Assembly: GCA_902463235.1 (NCBI GenBank)
Contig: CABQER010000003.1
Coordinates: 24,070-88,069, forward strand
From: an uncultured Faecalibacterium sp.
GTDB taxonomy: Bacteria; Bacillota; Clostridia; Oscillospirales; Ruminococcaceae
Direction: 5' to 3'
Length of the DNA: 64,000 bases
Shown here: positions 52,357 to 61,809 of the stretch, one piece after another
How the letters are laid out: each line of letters begins with the position of its first letter
How positions within the stretch are numbered: position 1 is the first letter of the stretch
Notes under the pieces: generated by a model
Seen by the model: only the letters and a program-made list of their open reading frames with translations
Database searches by the model: none
Told to the model about the DNA's origin: nothing
Translations under genes and position numbers: made by a program

Positions 52357-53511
52357 ATGCCTGAAAAGCGCAAGGATAGCAAGGGCCGTGTTTTGAAGGA
52401 TGGCGAAAGCCAGAGAGCAAACGGCACCTACGACTATCGTTATACCGATATCCACAAGAAACGGCGTTGTATTTACGCTAAATCTCTGACAGAGCTGCGG
52501 AAAAAAGAGGAAGAACTGTGGCGCGATCTGGCAGACGGCATCGACTACGCCGCCGGAGAGATGACGGTGGCTGATCTGGTTGACCGCTATATGAACCTGA
52601 AACGTGGGTTGAAGCCCAATTCACTTCGGTCGTACAACACAGCGGTCAAGCGGATTCATGCTGACCCTTTCGGGCAAAAAGCCATCAAAACGGTAAAATT
52701 GTCCGATGCGAAAGGCTGGTTCGTGTTTCTGCATGACAGTGGTTTCAAGCAAAACACCATTGGAATTCTGCAAAGCGTTATCAGACCGGCGTTTGAAATG
52801 GCGGTGGAGGATGACATCATCCGCAAGAATCCATTCAAGTTCAAGCTATCGGATGTTGTGCCGAAGGACGCTTATGTCCGCAATGCCCTGACCAGAGAAC
52901 AGCAGAAGCATTATCTGCAATTCGTTCAGGACTACGGCGGCAACTATTATTATGATATCGTCATTCTTTTGGGGACCGGCTTGCGTGTGAGCGAGTTGTA
53001 CGGCCTGACAAGAGCAGATATCGACTTTGAACGGCACTGCATCCATGTGCGGCGGCAGCTTTGCCGGACGGCTGAGAAGCCCTACTTTGTCACACCGCCG
53101 AAAACCAAGAGCGGCATCCGCAATGTTCCCATGACAGATACCGTTTGTGCAGCGCTGTTGCGTGTAGTGAAAGCCAGAGCATCCACAAAGGTAGAAGCAC
53201 TGGTGGATGGTTGCAGCGGATTCCTCTTTCTGGACAAGTCCGGGATGCCGAAGGTGGCAATGCACTTGGAAAACTATATGCGTGGCGTGCAGGGAAAGTT
53301 TGAGAAGGCGTACGGCAAACCTGTTCCGCGCATTACACCTCATGTGCTGCGACACACCTTCTGCACCAATGTTCAGCAGGCCGGGCTGGATGTAAAAAGC
53401 CTGCAATACCTGATGGGACACTCCAATGCCAGTGTGACGTTGGATGTCTACACGCACAGCAGCTTTGAATCGGTTGAAAGAGCCTTTGAACAGATCGCCG
53501 GCAACCTGTGA
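52357..53511 (+). CDS. int: Tyrosine integrase (Tn916/phage type)
   Basis: 384 residues. N-terminal arm-binding domain (GESQRANGTYDYRYTDIHKKRRCIYAKSL), core-binding domain (EMTVADLVDRYMNLKRGLKPNSLRSY) and catalytic domain with all key residues: Arg210 in TGLRVSEL, Lys in PPKTKSG, His329/Arg332 in HVLRHTF, His355 in MGHSN, and Tyr365 in DVYTHS. AAAGGAG precedes ATG 52357. Expected to recombine the 16-bp core between circular element and groEL 3' end. The right att site starts 195 nt downstream. Confidence 0.97.
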   Translation: MPEKRKDSKGRVLKDGESQRANGTYDYRYTDIHKKRRCIYAKSLTELRKKEEELWRDLADGIDYAAGEMTVADLVDRYMNLKRGLKPNSLRSYNTAVKRIHADPFGQKAIKTVKLSDAKGWFVFLHDSGFKQNTIGILQSVIRPAFEMAVEDDIIRKNPFKFKLSDVVPKDAYVRNALTREQQKHYLQFVQDYGGNYYYDIVILLGTGLRVSELYGLTRADIDFERHCIHVRRQLCRTAEKPYFVTPPKTKSGIRNVPMTDTVCAALLRVVKARASTKVEALVDGCSGFLFLDKSGMPKVAMHLENYMRGVQGKFEKAYGKPVPRITPHVLRHTFCTNVQQAGLDVKSLQYLMGHSNASVTLDVYTHSSFESVERAFEQIAGNL

Positions 53512-53535
53512 TTTTCGACGCATGAAGCGGGATAG

Positions 53536-53577
53536 CTTACGCCAAAACTTACGCCAATCACCCGGTAAGTGGCGTAG
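53536..53577 (+). repeat. Right arm-type integrase sites
   Basis: CTTACGCCA at 53536-53544 and 53548-53556, and an inverted TGGCGTA at 53570-53576. Same word as in the left end. Confidence 0.8.
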
Positions 53578-53706
53578 ATTTGTGTAGAAAAGCGTGGATC
53601 GTGCAAAAACGGAGAATCTGGAAAAATCGGCTTGTGGCCTTGATAATTCTACAAAAGTCTACGTTTCCCGATATTCGTGATCCGGCTCCAAAAGTGTGGT
53701 TTGGAA

Positions 53707-53722
53707 GGGCGGCATGTACTAA
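53707..53722 (+). repeat. attR core
   Basis: GGGCGGCATGTACTAA, identical to the groEL 3' end copy at 36664-36679. Confidence 0.9.
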
Positions 53723-53752
53723 GCCGTACCTTTCCTAATAAGATACGCCAGA

Positions 53753-53793
53753 GAGGCGGAACATCTCTTCGGAGAGGTTCCGCCTCTTTTTAT
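53753..53793 (+). terminator. Ancestral groESL terminator, displaced by the element
   Basis: GAGGCGGAAC (53753-53762) and GTTCCGCCTC (53778-53787) with an inner TCTCTTCGGAGA, then TTTTTAT. Lies 31 nt after the attR core, the expected place for the original groEL terminator. Confidence 0.85.
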
Positions 53794-53847
53794 GTATACC
53801 CCGCACCTCCGCTGCCCACCCTAACCATACGGAAAGGGGGCACGGGG

Positions 53848-55443
53848 ATGTCCGGCAAACGGGTGTTGGCGGTGTATGCTGCCTTGCTGCTGGGGTTTGC
53901 GGTGGTGCTGTGCCGGTTATATCTGCTGGCGCTGCACCCCGCCTATGCTGCACGGGCGGCGGCGCAGAGCACGGTCACCCTGCAACTGCCCGCCCGGCGG
54001 GGCAATTTTTACGATGCACAGGGGCGGCTGCTCACCGGCTTAGAGGAACGCTGGCAGGTGTTGTGCTTTCCCGGGCAGGGCAATTACGACCGCCTGTATG
54101 CCTGCACTGATGCCGCCGGGCAGGCACTTTTGTACCGCAGCCGCAGCCGCGCTGCGCCGTTTTTGCTGGAGCTGAACTGCGACCCCGCCCGCCTTGGGCT
54201 AACCGGTTATCCCACCGCCCGGCGGTATGCGGCAGTGCCGCTGTGCCAGCATCTGCTGGGCTATCTGGATGGTACAGACCACGGCGCTGCCGGTCTGGAA
54301 AAGGCGCTGGACGCTGTGCTTTCCGGCACAGGGGAGCACAGCAGCCTTGTCTGCGCTGTCACGGCGCAAGGGACGCTGCGCACCGGAGAGACGCCCCAGC
54401 TTTTGCGTGCCGACAGCGGGGCACTGGGCGTGCAGCTGACCATCTCCCGCCCAGTGCAGCGGGCAGTGGAAGCGGTGGCGTCCACCACTATGCAAAGCGG
54501 CTGCATTCTGGTGCTGGATACTGCCACAGCGGCGGTGCGCGCCAGCGTCAGTGTGCCGGGCTACGACCCGGAGCACCTTGTTGATAGTTTGCAGGCGGCG
54601 AATAGTCCCTTCCTGAACCGGGCACTGCAAAGCTATGCGGTGGGCTCGGTGTTCAAGCCGGTGCTGGCGGCGGCTGCACTGGAAGCGGGTTTACAGCCGG
54701 TTTTCGAGTGCACCGGCGCGGTGGTAGTGGATGGGCAGATCTTCCGCTGTGCAGGCGGGGTGCCGCATGGACAGGTAGACCTTGCCGCTGCGCTGGAAAA
54801 AAGCTGCAACGGCTATTTTATCCGTCTGGGACAGCAGCTGGGCGCGGAAAAACTGCTGGACGCCGCCAAGGCCTTCGGCTTTGGACAGAGCCTGCCGCTG
54901 GCAGAGGGGCTTGCCGCCGAGGCCGGGCAGCTGCCCACCCCGCAGGAGCTGGCGCAAAGCGGCCAGCTGGCCAATTTCAGCTTTGGGCAGGGCAGTCTGC
55001 TGGCCACGCCCTTGCAGGTAGCGGCGCTGTTCAACACCATTGCAGCAGACGGCGTATACCGCGCTCCCTATGTGCTGCAAGCCACGCTGGACGAGACCAC
55101 CGGGCAGCCGATGGAGACCCTCAGCCACCCCCGGGGACGGCGAGTGCTCCCGGCGCAGAGCGCAGCGCTTTTGCGCGCCATGCTGGTACAGGTGGTGCAG
55201 CAGGGCACCGCGCAGGATGCCGCTGGGCTTTCCGGCGGGGCGGGCGGCAAGACCGGAACTGCCCAGACCGGGCAGTTCACCCCGGAGGGCACTGAGCGCT
55301 GCAACCTGTGGTTTGCGGGGTTCTGGCCTGCGGAAAAGCCCCGCTACACCATTGTGGTATTGCAGGACGGTGCAGTGCACACCGCGTACTCTGGCGCGGC
55401 TATCTTTGCGCAGGTCTGCGCTGCGCTGGAAGCAGCGGGATAA
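53848..55443 (+). CDS. Penicillin-binding protein (class B transpeptidase-like)
   Basis: 531 residues. N-terminal signal anchor (VLAVYAALLLGFAVVLCRLYLLAL), a pedestal domain with the PARRGNFYDAQGRLLTG signature of class B PBPs, and a transpeptidase domain with SxxK SVFK (Ser267), SxN SCN, and KTG KTGTAQ (468-470). Shorter than FtsI/PBP2 and without PASTA repeats, close to the spore/vegetative SpoVD-like or PbpA-like short group; exact role uncertain. It acts outside the membrane to cross-link peptidoglycan. GGAAAGGGGG precedes ATG 53848. Followed by secG with its own promoter. Confidence 0.9.
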   Translation: MSGKRVLAVYAALLLGFAVVLCRLYLLALHPAYAARAAAQSTVTLQLPARRGNFYDAQGRLLTGLEERWQVLCFPGQGNYDRLYACTDAAGQALLYRSRSRAAPFLLELNCDPARLGLTGYPTARRYAAVPLCQHLLGYLDGTDHGAAGLEKALDAVLSGTGEHSSLVCAVTAQGTLRTGETPQLLRADSGALGVQLTISRPVQRAVEAVASTTMQSGCILVLDTATAAVRASVSVPGYDPEHLVDSLQAANSPFLNRALQSYAVGSVFKPVLAAAALEAGLQPVFECTGAVVVDGQIFRCAGGVPHGQVDLAAALEKSCNGYFIRLGQQLGAEKLLDAAKAFGFGQSLPLAEGLAAEAGQLPTPQELAQSGQLANFSFGQGSLLATPLQVAALFNTIAADGVYRAPYVLQATLDETTGQPMETLSHPRGRRVLPAQSAALLRAMLVQVVQQGTAQDAAGLSGGAGGKTGTAQTGQFTPEGTERCNLWFAGFWPAEKPRYTIVVLQDGAVHTAYSGAAIFAQVCAALEAAG

Positions 55444-55458
55444 ATGCGCGGATTCTAC

Positions 55459-55487
55459 TTGCAATTCTGGCTTTGTTATGTTACTAT
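55459..55487 (+). promoter_or_regulatory. Promoter of secG-rnr
   Basis: TTGCAA at 55459-55464, 17-nt spacer, TACTAT at 55482-55487. Confidence 0.6.
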
Positions 55488-55544
55488 ATAGTTGTATTTT
55501 TGCGTGGTTTTCCGTATTTACAAATAAAAGGAGCGTTACGATTC

Positions 55545-55796
55545 ATGTCTGTTATCGAAATTGTTGGCGGTGCCATTCTGCTGGTGGCTTCGCTGGTCAT
55601 CGTTTTCCTCACCCTCATGCAGCACACCCACGGTCAGGGCCTGTCCGGTGCCATCAACGGCAGCGTGGGCGGTGCCAACAATGCGCGTCTGACCCCGGCA
55701 GACCAGATGCTGGCTAAGGTCACCCGCATTGCAGGCGTGGTGTTCTTTGTGGTTGCTATTCTGGCCTGCCTGTTTGCAGGCCGTCTGGCAGGCTGA
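55545..55796 (+). CDS. secG: Preprotein translocase subunit SecG
   Basis: 83 residues, two membrane helices (VIEIVGGAILLVASLVIVFLTLM and VTRIAGVVFFVVAILACLFAG) joined by a loop containing the SecG pattern MQHTHGQGLSGAINGSVG. Helps SecYEG translocation. AAAGGAG precedes ATG 55545. The secG-rnr order is conserved in many Firmicutes. Confidence 0.95.
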   Translation: MSVIEIVGGAILLVASLVIVFLTLMQHTHGQGLSGAINGSVGGANNARLTPADQMLAKVTRIAGVVFFVVAILACLFAGRLAG

Positions 55797-55805
55797 GAAG
55801 GCGTT

Positions 55806-55836
55806 ACAGCCCCGTGAACGGACGGGGCTGTTTTTC
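55806..55836 (+). terminator. Terminator or attenuator between secG and rnr
   Basis: ACAGCCCCGT (55806-55815) and ACGGGGCTGT (55822-55831) plus TTTTC. Confidence 0.85.
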
Positions 55837-55967
55837 TGTGCAAAAAAGTGCGGGCAGCCGGTTCTGCGGGCTGCCGCAAAGAGGGGACAGGGGAAAGCGC
55901 CCGTCCCAAGGCAGGGCTGTGCTCCGCAGGAGATGCACGGCCACGGAAGTGAAGGAGATAATATTTT

Positions 55968-58091
55968 ATGGCAATGCGCGATAAAATTGAGCACGCGATC
56001 CAGAATCAGCCGTGCACCGTAAAAGATCTGAAGAATAAGTTCGGCGGGGATCGCGGCGCAGACCGCAAGGTGATGGAGGCTGTGGACCAGCTGGTGCATG
56101 AGGCCGTCATCTGCCAGCGGCAGGGCGTGTTCTTCACCGTGCGCAGCGGCCGTGCCGACAAGGCACTGCTGTGCAAGGTAGTAAAGCTGGGCAAAAACTT
56201 TGCCTTTGTCATGCTGGAGGACGGCACCAGCGATATCTTCATCCCCGGCCGGTTCACCCGCGGCGCAATGCCCGGCGACATGGTGCTGGTGGAAAAGTTT
56301 GCACACCCCCGGGTAGAGGGCAGCGATGAGGGTGAGATCCTTGCGGTTCTGGAAGAGAAGAACGCTCTGGTGGGCACCATGCACCGCGTGGAGGGCCGCC
56401 TGAAGTTTGTGCCGGACGATTGTCCCGCTATCTCCATGCAGGTCATGCGGGACTGCGAAGGCAGCGCCAAGGACGGCGATAAGGTGGCAGTGGAGATCCT
56501 GCTGCGCGGTAACCGTCAGGAGGATCACCGCGTGGGCGTGGCGATGCGCTTTGGCAGCTGTGATGAGGCCAAGCGCTGCGCAAAGGCGCTGCTCTACGCA
56601 CAGGATATCCGCAGCCGCTTCCCGGACAAGGTGCGGGACGAGGCCAAAAAGCTGGACAACGCCGAGGTATCCGCTGCGGACTGCGAGGGTCGCATGGATC
56701 TGCGCGCCCTGCCCATCTTTACCATCGACAGCGCCGAGACCAAGGATATCGACGATGCCATCAGCCTGACCAAGACCCCGGACGGCGGCTTTGAGCTGGG
56801 CGTGCATATCGCGGATGTTTCCAACTACGTCAAGCCCGGCACCGAGCTGGACAACGAAGCCTTTAACCGTGCTACCAGCGTCTACTACGCCGATCAGGTG
56901 GTGCCCATGCTGCCCAAGCAGCTGTCCAACGGCATTTGCAGCCTGAACGAGGGTGTACTGCGTCTGGCTTTCTCCTGCCTGATGCGGCTGGACAAGGACG
57001 GCAACCTGACTGATTACCGCTTTGTCAAGTCCGTCATCCGCAGCCGGGTCAAGGGCGTGTATTCCGAGATCAACGCCCTGCTGGCCGGTAACGCCGATGA
57101 CGAGCTGACCGGCAAGTACCACGAGGTACTGGCGCAGCTGCCCGCCATGAAGGAGCTGTATGGCCACCGTGCCCGCCTGCGTAAGGAGCGCGGCTGCATG
57201 GACATTGAGAGCGGCGAGGTAAAGCTGATCCTCGACGAGGACGGCCACTGCATCGACGTGAAAAAGCGCACCTCCGGCGAGAGCGAGGCCATGATCGAGG
57301 AGTTCATGCTGCTGGCAAACCAGTGCGCCGCCCACTTTGCCCGGGTAAAGCAGATCCCCTTTGTGTACCGTGTGCACGAGGAGCCCAACGCCGAAAAGCT
57401 GGAGCGCTTGCACGGGTTGCTGCAGGCCTGCGGTGTCAACGACCACTTTGCCAAGGACGTGCCCACCCCCAAGGAGCTGAGCGCTATTCTGGAGGGCGTG
57501 CGCGGCACTGCCTACGAGCAGATCATCAACACCGGTATGCTGCGCTGTATGTCCAAGGCTGTGTACGAGGAAAAGCCCAAGGGACACTATGGTCTGGTGC
57601 TGCAGGACTATGCGCACTTCACCAGCCCCATCCGCCGCTACCCGGACTTGGCCATCCACCGCATCATGACCGCCCAGCTCAAGGGCACGGACAAGGACAC
57701 CATGATCCTGCGTTACAGCGAGTTTGCCGAGGATGTCAGCAAGCAGGCCAGCGAGCGCGAGGTGATCGCCATGCAGATCGAGCGCAAGGCCGAGGACTGC
57801 TATAAGGCCGAGTATGCCCGCCGCCATCTGGGCGAGTGCTACGAGGGCCGCATCTCCGGCGTGACCCAGCGCGGCCTGTTCATCGAACTGGAAAACGGCG
57901 TGGAGGGCTTTGTGCCCGCTTCCAGCCTGACCGCCACCGGCACCATGCTCACCGAGGGTGTGCGCCTTTCCGACCCCGTTTCCGGCAAGAACTGGAATCT
58001 GGGCGATACCATGATGATCACCATCGTGCGTGCAGACGTCAATCTGGGCAAGATCGACTTTGAGGTCGCCCCGGAAAGCGCAAAGCAGTGA
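55968..58091 (+). CDS. rnr: Ribonuclease R
   Basis: 707 residues. 3'-5' exoribonuclease that degrades structured RNA and helps tmRNA-linked quality control. N-terminal winged helix, two cold-shock-like domains (NFAFVMLEDGTSDIFIPGRF), the RNB catalytic domain with IDSAETKDIDDAISL (metal-binding Asp cluster), YADQVVPMLPKQLSNGICSLNEG, and PIRRYPDLAIHR, and a C-terminal S1 domain (YEGRISGVTQRGLFIELENGVEGFVPASSL). No long basic C-terminal tail. GGAG precedes ATG 55968. Usually partnered with smpB downstream; here a terminator and a defence locus follow instead. Confidence 0.97.
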   Translation: MAMRDKIEHAIQNQPCTVKDLKNKFGGDRGADRKVMEAVDQLVHEAVICQRQGVFFTVRSGRADKALLCKVVKLGKNFAFVMLEDGTSDIFIPGRFTRGAMPGDMVLVEKFAHPRVEGSDEGEILAVLEEKNALVGTMHRVEGRLKFVPDDCPAISMQVMRDCEGSAKDGDKVAVEILLRGNRQEDHRVGVAMRFGSCDEAKRCAKALLYAQDIRSRFPDKVRDEAKKLDNAEVSAADCEGRMDLRALPIFTIDSAETKDIDDAISLTKTPDGGFELGVHIADVSNYVKPGTELDNEAFNRATSVYYADQVVPMLPKQLSNGICSLNEGVLRLAFSCLMRLDKDGNLTDYRFVKSVIRSRVKGVYSEINALLAGNADDELTGKYHEVLAQLPAMKELYGHRARLRKERGCMDIESGEVKLILDEDGHCIDVKKRTSGESEAMIEEFMLLANQCAAHFARVKQIPFVYRVHEEPNAEKLERLHGLLQACGVNDHFAKDVPTPKELSAILEGVRGTAYEQIINTGMLRCMSKAVYEEKPKGHYGLVLQDYAHFTSPIRRYPDLAIHRIMTAQLKGTDKDTMILRYSEFAEDVSKQASEREVIAMQIERKAEDCYKAEYARRHLGECYEGRISGVTQRGLFIELENGVEGFVPASSLTATGTMLTEGVRLSDPVSGKNWNLGDTMMITIVRADVNLGKIDFEVAPESAKQ

Positions 58092-58113
58092 CCTTATCAT
58101 AAAACAAAAACAG

Positions 58114-58166
58114 ACTGCCCCCGAAGCAGACCGCGCAGGAACGCGCTGCTTCGGGGGCAGTTTTTC
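58114..58166 (+). terminator. Terminator of rnr
   Basis: ACTGCCCCCGAAGCA (58114-58128) pairs perfectly with TGCTTCGGGGGCAGT (58147-58161), then TTTTC. Confidence 0.92.
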
Positions 58167-58184
58167 GCAATTCTCAGGATCTCC

Positions 58185-58222
58185 GCAAAAGAAAATGCTT
58201 GCCTGAAAACCAGACAGGCGAG
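58185..58222 (-). terminator. Terminator of mcrC, copy A of a repeated hairpin
   Basis: On the minus strand CTCGCC...GGCAAG stem followed by CATTTTCTTTTGC. Nearly identical to copy B at 61810-61848 (differences lie in the stem and are partly compensated). Confidence 0.75.
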
Positions 58223-58241
58223 GAAATCGATGCGGGAAAGA

Positions 58242-59309
58242 TCAGACCGGATGCCTTCCGAAAAATTGCTCAGCAATTTCATCCAGTTGTGCGGTGATCT
58301 GTCGGAAATCCTGATTCAGATCCAAGGTACGGGCACCAATCAGATTGCCGTCTAAGTTGAACAGGCAATCCGGGGTGATGGCTTCCTGCGTTTTGGCGTA
58401 GACCAGCAGCCCGGAAACATTTCCGGTATGGGCAGCATCCTGATTTTTAACGTAGGTGTAGATCTGGTAGAGGTTGGCAGAATGCAAAGTTTCTTTGTTA
58501 AATTGCTGCTGCATGGTGTGGCTGTAATATTTAGCATCCAGAATCAGGATTTTTTCACGGAAACGCAGAAAAATATCGGTTTGCATGGCAGGGAGAAACC
58601 GCAGCATGGCAGCATCGTGCTTTCCCACCAGAGCCCATTTGACCTGTGCCGCTTTGACCTCGGTAAGGTAGGTGTGATGCTTTCGGTAATATTCCAGAAT
58701 AAAGCGTTCGTACAGCTTTGCCATGCGTTCACCCGAAAATGCTGTCATTTTATAGCTGCCGCTCTCGGTGGTCTGCAGCATATCGTGCAGCACGAAATAG
58801 CAGAGATTCAGCAGCATCTCGTAATTCTGGTTACTCCGCTGGTAATGCAGCTGCTTCCATGGGATTTGAGAGGGAAGCAGTACAGAAACCGTGTCCAGAA
58901 ACAGAAGCACTTTTTTCAATTCCACTTTGCGTGCAGCAGAAACATTCTCGTCCCGAAGCAGCACTTGCAGGGTGGTTTTCAGGATCTGGTTATACAGGTT
59001 GTCCTCCGAAAGCTCGTCAAAGGTGCAGGCGACTTGCGGCTTGTGCTGGATGAGGGTCTTAATAGTCTGCGGAAGATCCAGCTTTCCCCGCAAAACCGAC
59101 CGGGTCTCACTTCGGGAAACATATTCCCGATAAAGCCCCTGCTTCAGCTGCCGGGAAACGCCTTTTGCAAGGATAGCGGCAAACAAATCGTCGATGTGCT
59201 CAAACTTTTCCGAGGCAATGCACTGATAATCCTGCTGCTGCAACACCTGAAAGGCATAGGAGAGCATATAGTAGATGTTCTGGATAAAGATCCCTTTGTC
59301 AGTCGTCAT
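58242..59309 (-). CDS. mcrC: McrC-type component of McrBC restriction system
   Basis: 355 residues. N-terminal part is mixed alpha/beta; the C-terminal nuclease region has the PD-(D/E)xK core MQTDIFLRF...KILILDAKYY (Asp, Asp-x-Lys), typical of McrC. The protein pairs with McrB rings and supplies the DNA-cutting activity for modified DNA. Start ATG 59309 lies inside the end of mcrB (11-nt overlap), implying translational coupling. Followed by terminator copy A. Confidence 0.88.
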   Translation of the reverse strand: MTTDKGIFIQNIYYMLSYAFQVLQQQDYQCIASEKFEHIDDLFAAILAKGVSRQLKQGLYREYVSRSETRSVLRGKLDLPQTIKTLIQHKPQVACTFDELSEDNLYNQILKTTLQVLLRDENVSAARKVELKKVLLFLDTVSVLLPSQIPWKQLHYQRSNQNYEMLLNLCYFVLHDMLQTTESGSYKMTAFSGERMAKLYERFILEYYRKHHTYLTEVKAAQVKWALVGKHDAAMLRFLPAMQTDIFLRFREKILILDAKYYSHTMQQQFNKETLHSANLYQIYTYVKNQDAAHTGNVSGLLVYAKTQEAITPDCLFNLDGNLIGARTLDLNQDFRQITAQLDEIAEQFFGRHPV

Positions 59310-61737
59310 TGAAAACACCACGCAGATTTTGCTCCCAACGATGCAGCTTGTCGGGCGCATCGAACCAGTATTCTGCCAGTGTAGGCAGAAGGTCAAATTC
59401 CACCACAGAGCGCATCCAGTCGGTGGTGCAGGCGGCAGGGTCAGCCAGACAGAAGTAGCTGTGACCGATACGGAAGCCGGAACCGAGGGAGGTATCTTCG
59501 GTAATTTCCCGGTTCAATGCCTTGATCTGTTCCACCAAAGCATTGAAGGTTTCGTTGTTGAGTACAGCTTGATATTTCTGGAATCCCTCGGAAGTGAAAG
59601 CCGGTTCCATCTCAAAGAAGCTGAAACGCCTGCGCAGCGCATAGTCGATCATGGCGAGGCTCCGGTCGGCGGTGTTCATCATGCCGATGATGTAGAGATT
59701 TTCCGGGACATAGAAGGGCAGCCCATTATAGGCCAGCGTGATCTTTTCACCCCGGTGGTCGCCTTCAATCAGCATCATCAGCTCACCGAAGATCTTGCTC
59801 AGGTTGCCCCGGTTGATCTCGTCGATGAGGAAAAAGTATTCCCGGTCGGAGTCGTTGGAAGCCTTCTGGCAGAAGCGGTAAAATACGCCCTCGGTCAGCT
59901 TAAAGCCGGAACCGTCCGGCCGGTAGCCCAGCATGAAATCCTCGTAGGAGTAATTCTGGTGGAACTGCACGAACTCTATCCGGGAAGAATCGGCCTGACC
60001 CATCATAGAGTACGCCAGCCGTTTGGCGGCGTAGGTCTTTCCAACGCCGGGTGCACCTTGCAGAATGACGTTCTTTTTGCGGCGCAGTAGAGAGACCAAA
60101 ACGTCATAGCGCGGTTCGCTCAGAAATACGCTGTTCAGAAAATCTGATTTTGTATAAGCGTTCGATGCTATCGAACGGACGGGTGCTGGATTTTCTTCCC
60201 GGATGAGATCCAGAATAAAGTTGTATTCCCCTTCCGAAAGCTTGAACAGGCTTCCGTTCTGTTGTACAAAAAACTCCATCTTTTCCAGTTCCGGACAATC
60301 TTTCAGAGTGGAGTATTCAATAGGGGATATTAGATTTTCGATCTTTTCAAAATAAAGTTCTTTTCCGTTATTTTCTTGTGTGATTTTTGCAAGAGCAACT
60401 ACTTTTTTAACGGGGTTGGCCTCGTAGCAGATGACGGGATCACCTGCCTTAGCATCCAGAATGTTCTGAAAGATCCGCCGCTTATGACCGCTTTCGTTGT
60501 ATAATGTATACGATTGTTCTTCACCGACTTTGAGATCGGAAAACTGCCAGATTTTTGGACTTGCGGTCAGCCACCAGTAGTGGCGGGGAGAAGTAGAGTC
60601 TTTTTCAGAAGAAACGGCATAAAGGGGAATATGAGAAAGGTCAGTCTTTTTCAAGGCTTGAACAAGCTCATCCCGCAAACGCCAAATATAAGAGCCGTTT
60701 TCTTTGGGATCTGCACTTTTGCCGGTATACAGAACAGGCCACCAGCGGGAGTTTTCGCTGTCGCGCGGCATGAGGGGACAATTTGTCTTTTCAACGACCC
60801 TTCGTGCAAGGCTGGAAGAACCCATATTGTAGAAGCCGGCAGCTTCGCCGTACTTGATCGCAAGCTGCTTGCAGGTGGCTTGACCACCATAATCCAGCAT
60901 ACAGTTCATAATGCGGAGCGCATTCTGTGTAAAGACAGACGGGTCGTTCAGCAGACTGATCCACTGCTCTGTAGTAATGCCCGGATCATAGTCTGCTTTG
61001 CGGGGAAACCACTCGGATTCCTTCTGAGCGACTGTCTGTTCCTGAAGATAATAGCGGCTCAGATAAAAGCCCAGATCAATGGCAGCAATATTCCAGTGTG
61101 TGTCGGGCCAGTATTTCCCGGCAGGGGCTGCCTCAATGGCGCTGCGGATCATCTGGGTGACGGCAGCATTTTGGCTCAGTGCCGCCCGCAGTTCATCATA
61201 AAGACGATAGCTATTCAGTAGAGAGTCGATAGAACCATCCCGTTTGGGTGGTGTGTCAAAGTTCAATTCTTTTGCGATATCACGGGATACGGCATACCGA
61301 TAGGCATAATATTTATCCGGGAACTGAAGCCACAGATAGACGCTGATAGCGCTGGTGTTCTGGTAGTGGTTGTTCCAGCTGCCATCGTTGTGTTTTATGC
61401 GCAGGGATTCGGCAGCAGCTTGAAATGCGGTGATGCGCTGAGAAAGCCCGATGGATTCATCAAACAGGCTGCGGAACATAGCGCGGGTGGCTTCACAGTC
61501 CGCTGCTGCGAAATTCAGGACCATCGCGCGGGGATAGGCATAGCCGGTATCCAGAAGCGAAAAGACCTTTGCAGTGGCTTCCTTGAACATTTCACCAAAA
61601 TCTGCCGTGTCAATATTCCAATGGTCGTGGAAATGCTGCGCGGCTTCCCATTTGAAATCTTCTCCATGAAGCCAGTGCTGCGGGAAATAAGTCTGGTATC
61701 CGTTCAGAACAGGTTCCAGTTTTGCATGATCGATCAT
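59299..61737 (-). CDS. mcrB: McrB-type AAA+ GTPase with EVE domain
   Basis: 812 residues. A large N-terminal region of unknown fold contains a probable EVE domain (PKIWQFSDLKVGEEQSYTL through NPVKKVVALAKITQEN, about 405-490), which in such proteins reads modified bases. AAA+ motor: Walker A GAPGVGKT (561-568), YEDFMLGYRP, Walker B FFLIDEINRGNLSKIFGELM, and McrB hallmark MNTADRSLAMIDYALRRRF. Motor of a modification-dependent type IV restriction system with McrC. ATG 61737 with GGAGG at 7-8 nt. Extended -10 TGGTACAAT (minus, around 61779-61774) lies upstream. Confidence 0.9.
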   Translation of the reverse strand: MIDHAKLEPVLNGYQTYFPQHWLHGEDFKWEAAQHFHDHWNIDTADFGEMFKEATAKVFSLLDTGYAYPRAMVLNFAAADCEATRAMFRSLFDESIGLSQRITAFQAAAESLRIKHNDGSWNNHYQNTSAISVYLWLQFPDKYYAYRYAVSRDIAKELNFDTPPKRDGSIDSLLNSYRLYDELRAALSQNAAVTQMIRSAIEAAPAGKYWPDTHWNIAAIDLGFYLSRYYLQEQTVAQKESEWFPRKADYDPGITTEQWISLLNDPSVFTQNALRIMNCMLDYGGQATCKQLAIKYGEAAGFYNMGSSSLARRVVEKTNCPLMPRDSENSRWWPVLYTGKSADPKENGSYIWRLRDELVQALKKTDLSHIPLYAVSSEKDSTSPRHYWWLTASPKIWQFSDLKVGEEQSYTLYNESGHKRRIFQNILDAKAGDPVICYEANPVKKVVALAKITQENNGKELYFEKIENLISPIEYSTLKDCPELEKMEFFVQQNGSLFKLSEGEYNFILDLIREENPAPVRSIASNAYTKSDFLNSVFLSEPRYDVLVSLLRRKKNVILQGAPGVGKTYAAKRLAYSMMGQADSSRIEFVQFHQNYSYEDFMLGYRPDGSGFKLTEGVFYRFCQKASNDSDREYFFLIDEINRGNLSKIFGELMMLIEGDHRGEKITLAYNGLPFYVPENLYIIGMMNTADRSLAMIDYALRRRFSFFEMEPAFTSEGFQKYQAVLNNETFNALVEQIKALNREITEDTSLGSGFRIGHSYFCLADPAACTTDWMRSVVEFDLLPTLAEYWFDAPDKLHRWEQNLRGVFNDD

Positions 61738-61809
61738 GGCCGTTCCCTCCGAAATCAAAAAGTCTTTAAACTTATTGTACCACGATAAAAGTAGAAACAC
61801 CATATTCCG

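Larger units (their letters stand above)
53512..53847. other. Right end of the element and groEL-derived flank
   Basis: 336 nt without a gene. In order: arm-type repeats (53,536-53,577), about 130 nt of element DNA, attR core (53,707-53,722), then host DNA with the displaced groEL terminator (53,753-53,793) and the leader of the PBP gene. Confidence 0.75.

Noticed and set aside
55536..58100. Long minus-strand frame opposite secG and rnr
   Set aside because: Shadow frame; no domains recognised.
58114..58166. Rnr terminator repeat as an attachment site for the recombinase region
   Set aside because: The stem is an ordinary intrinsic terminator and no second copy is seen in the window.
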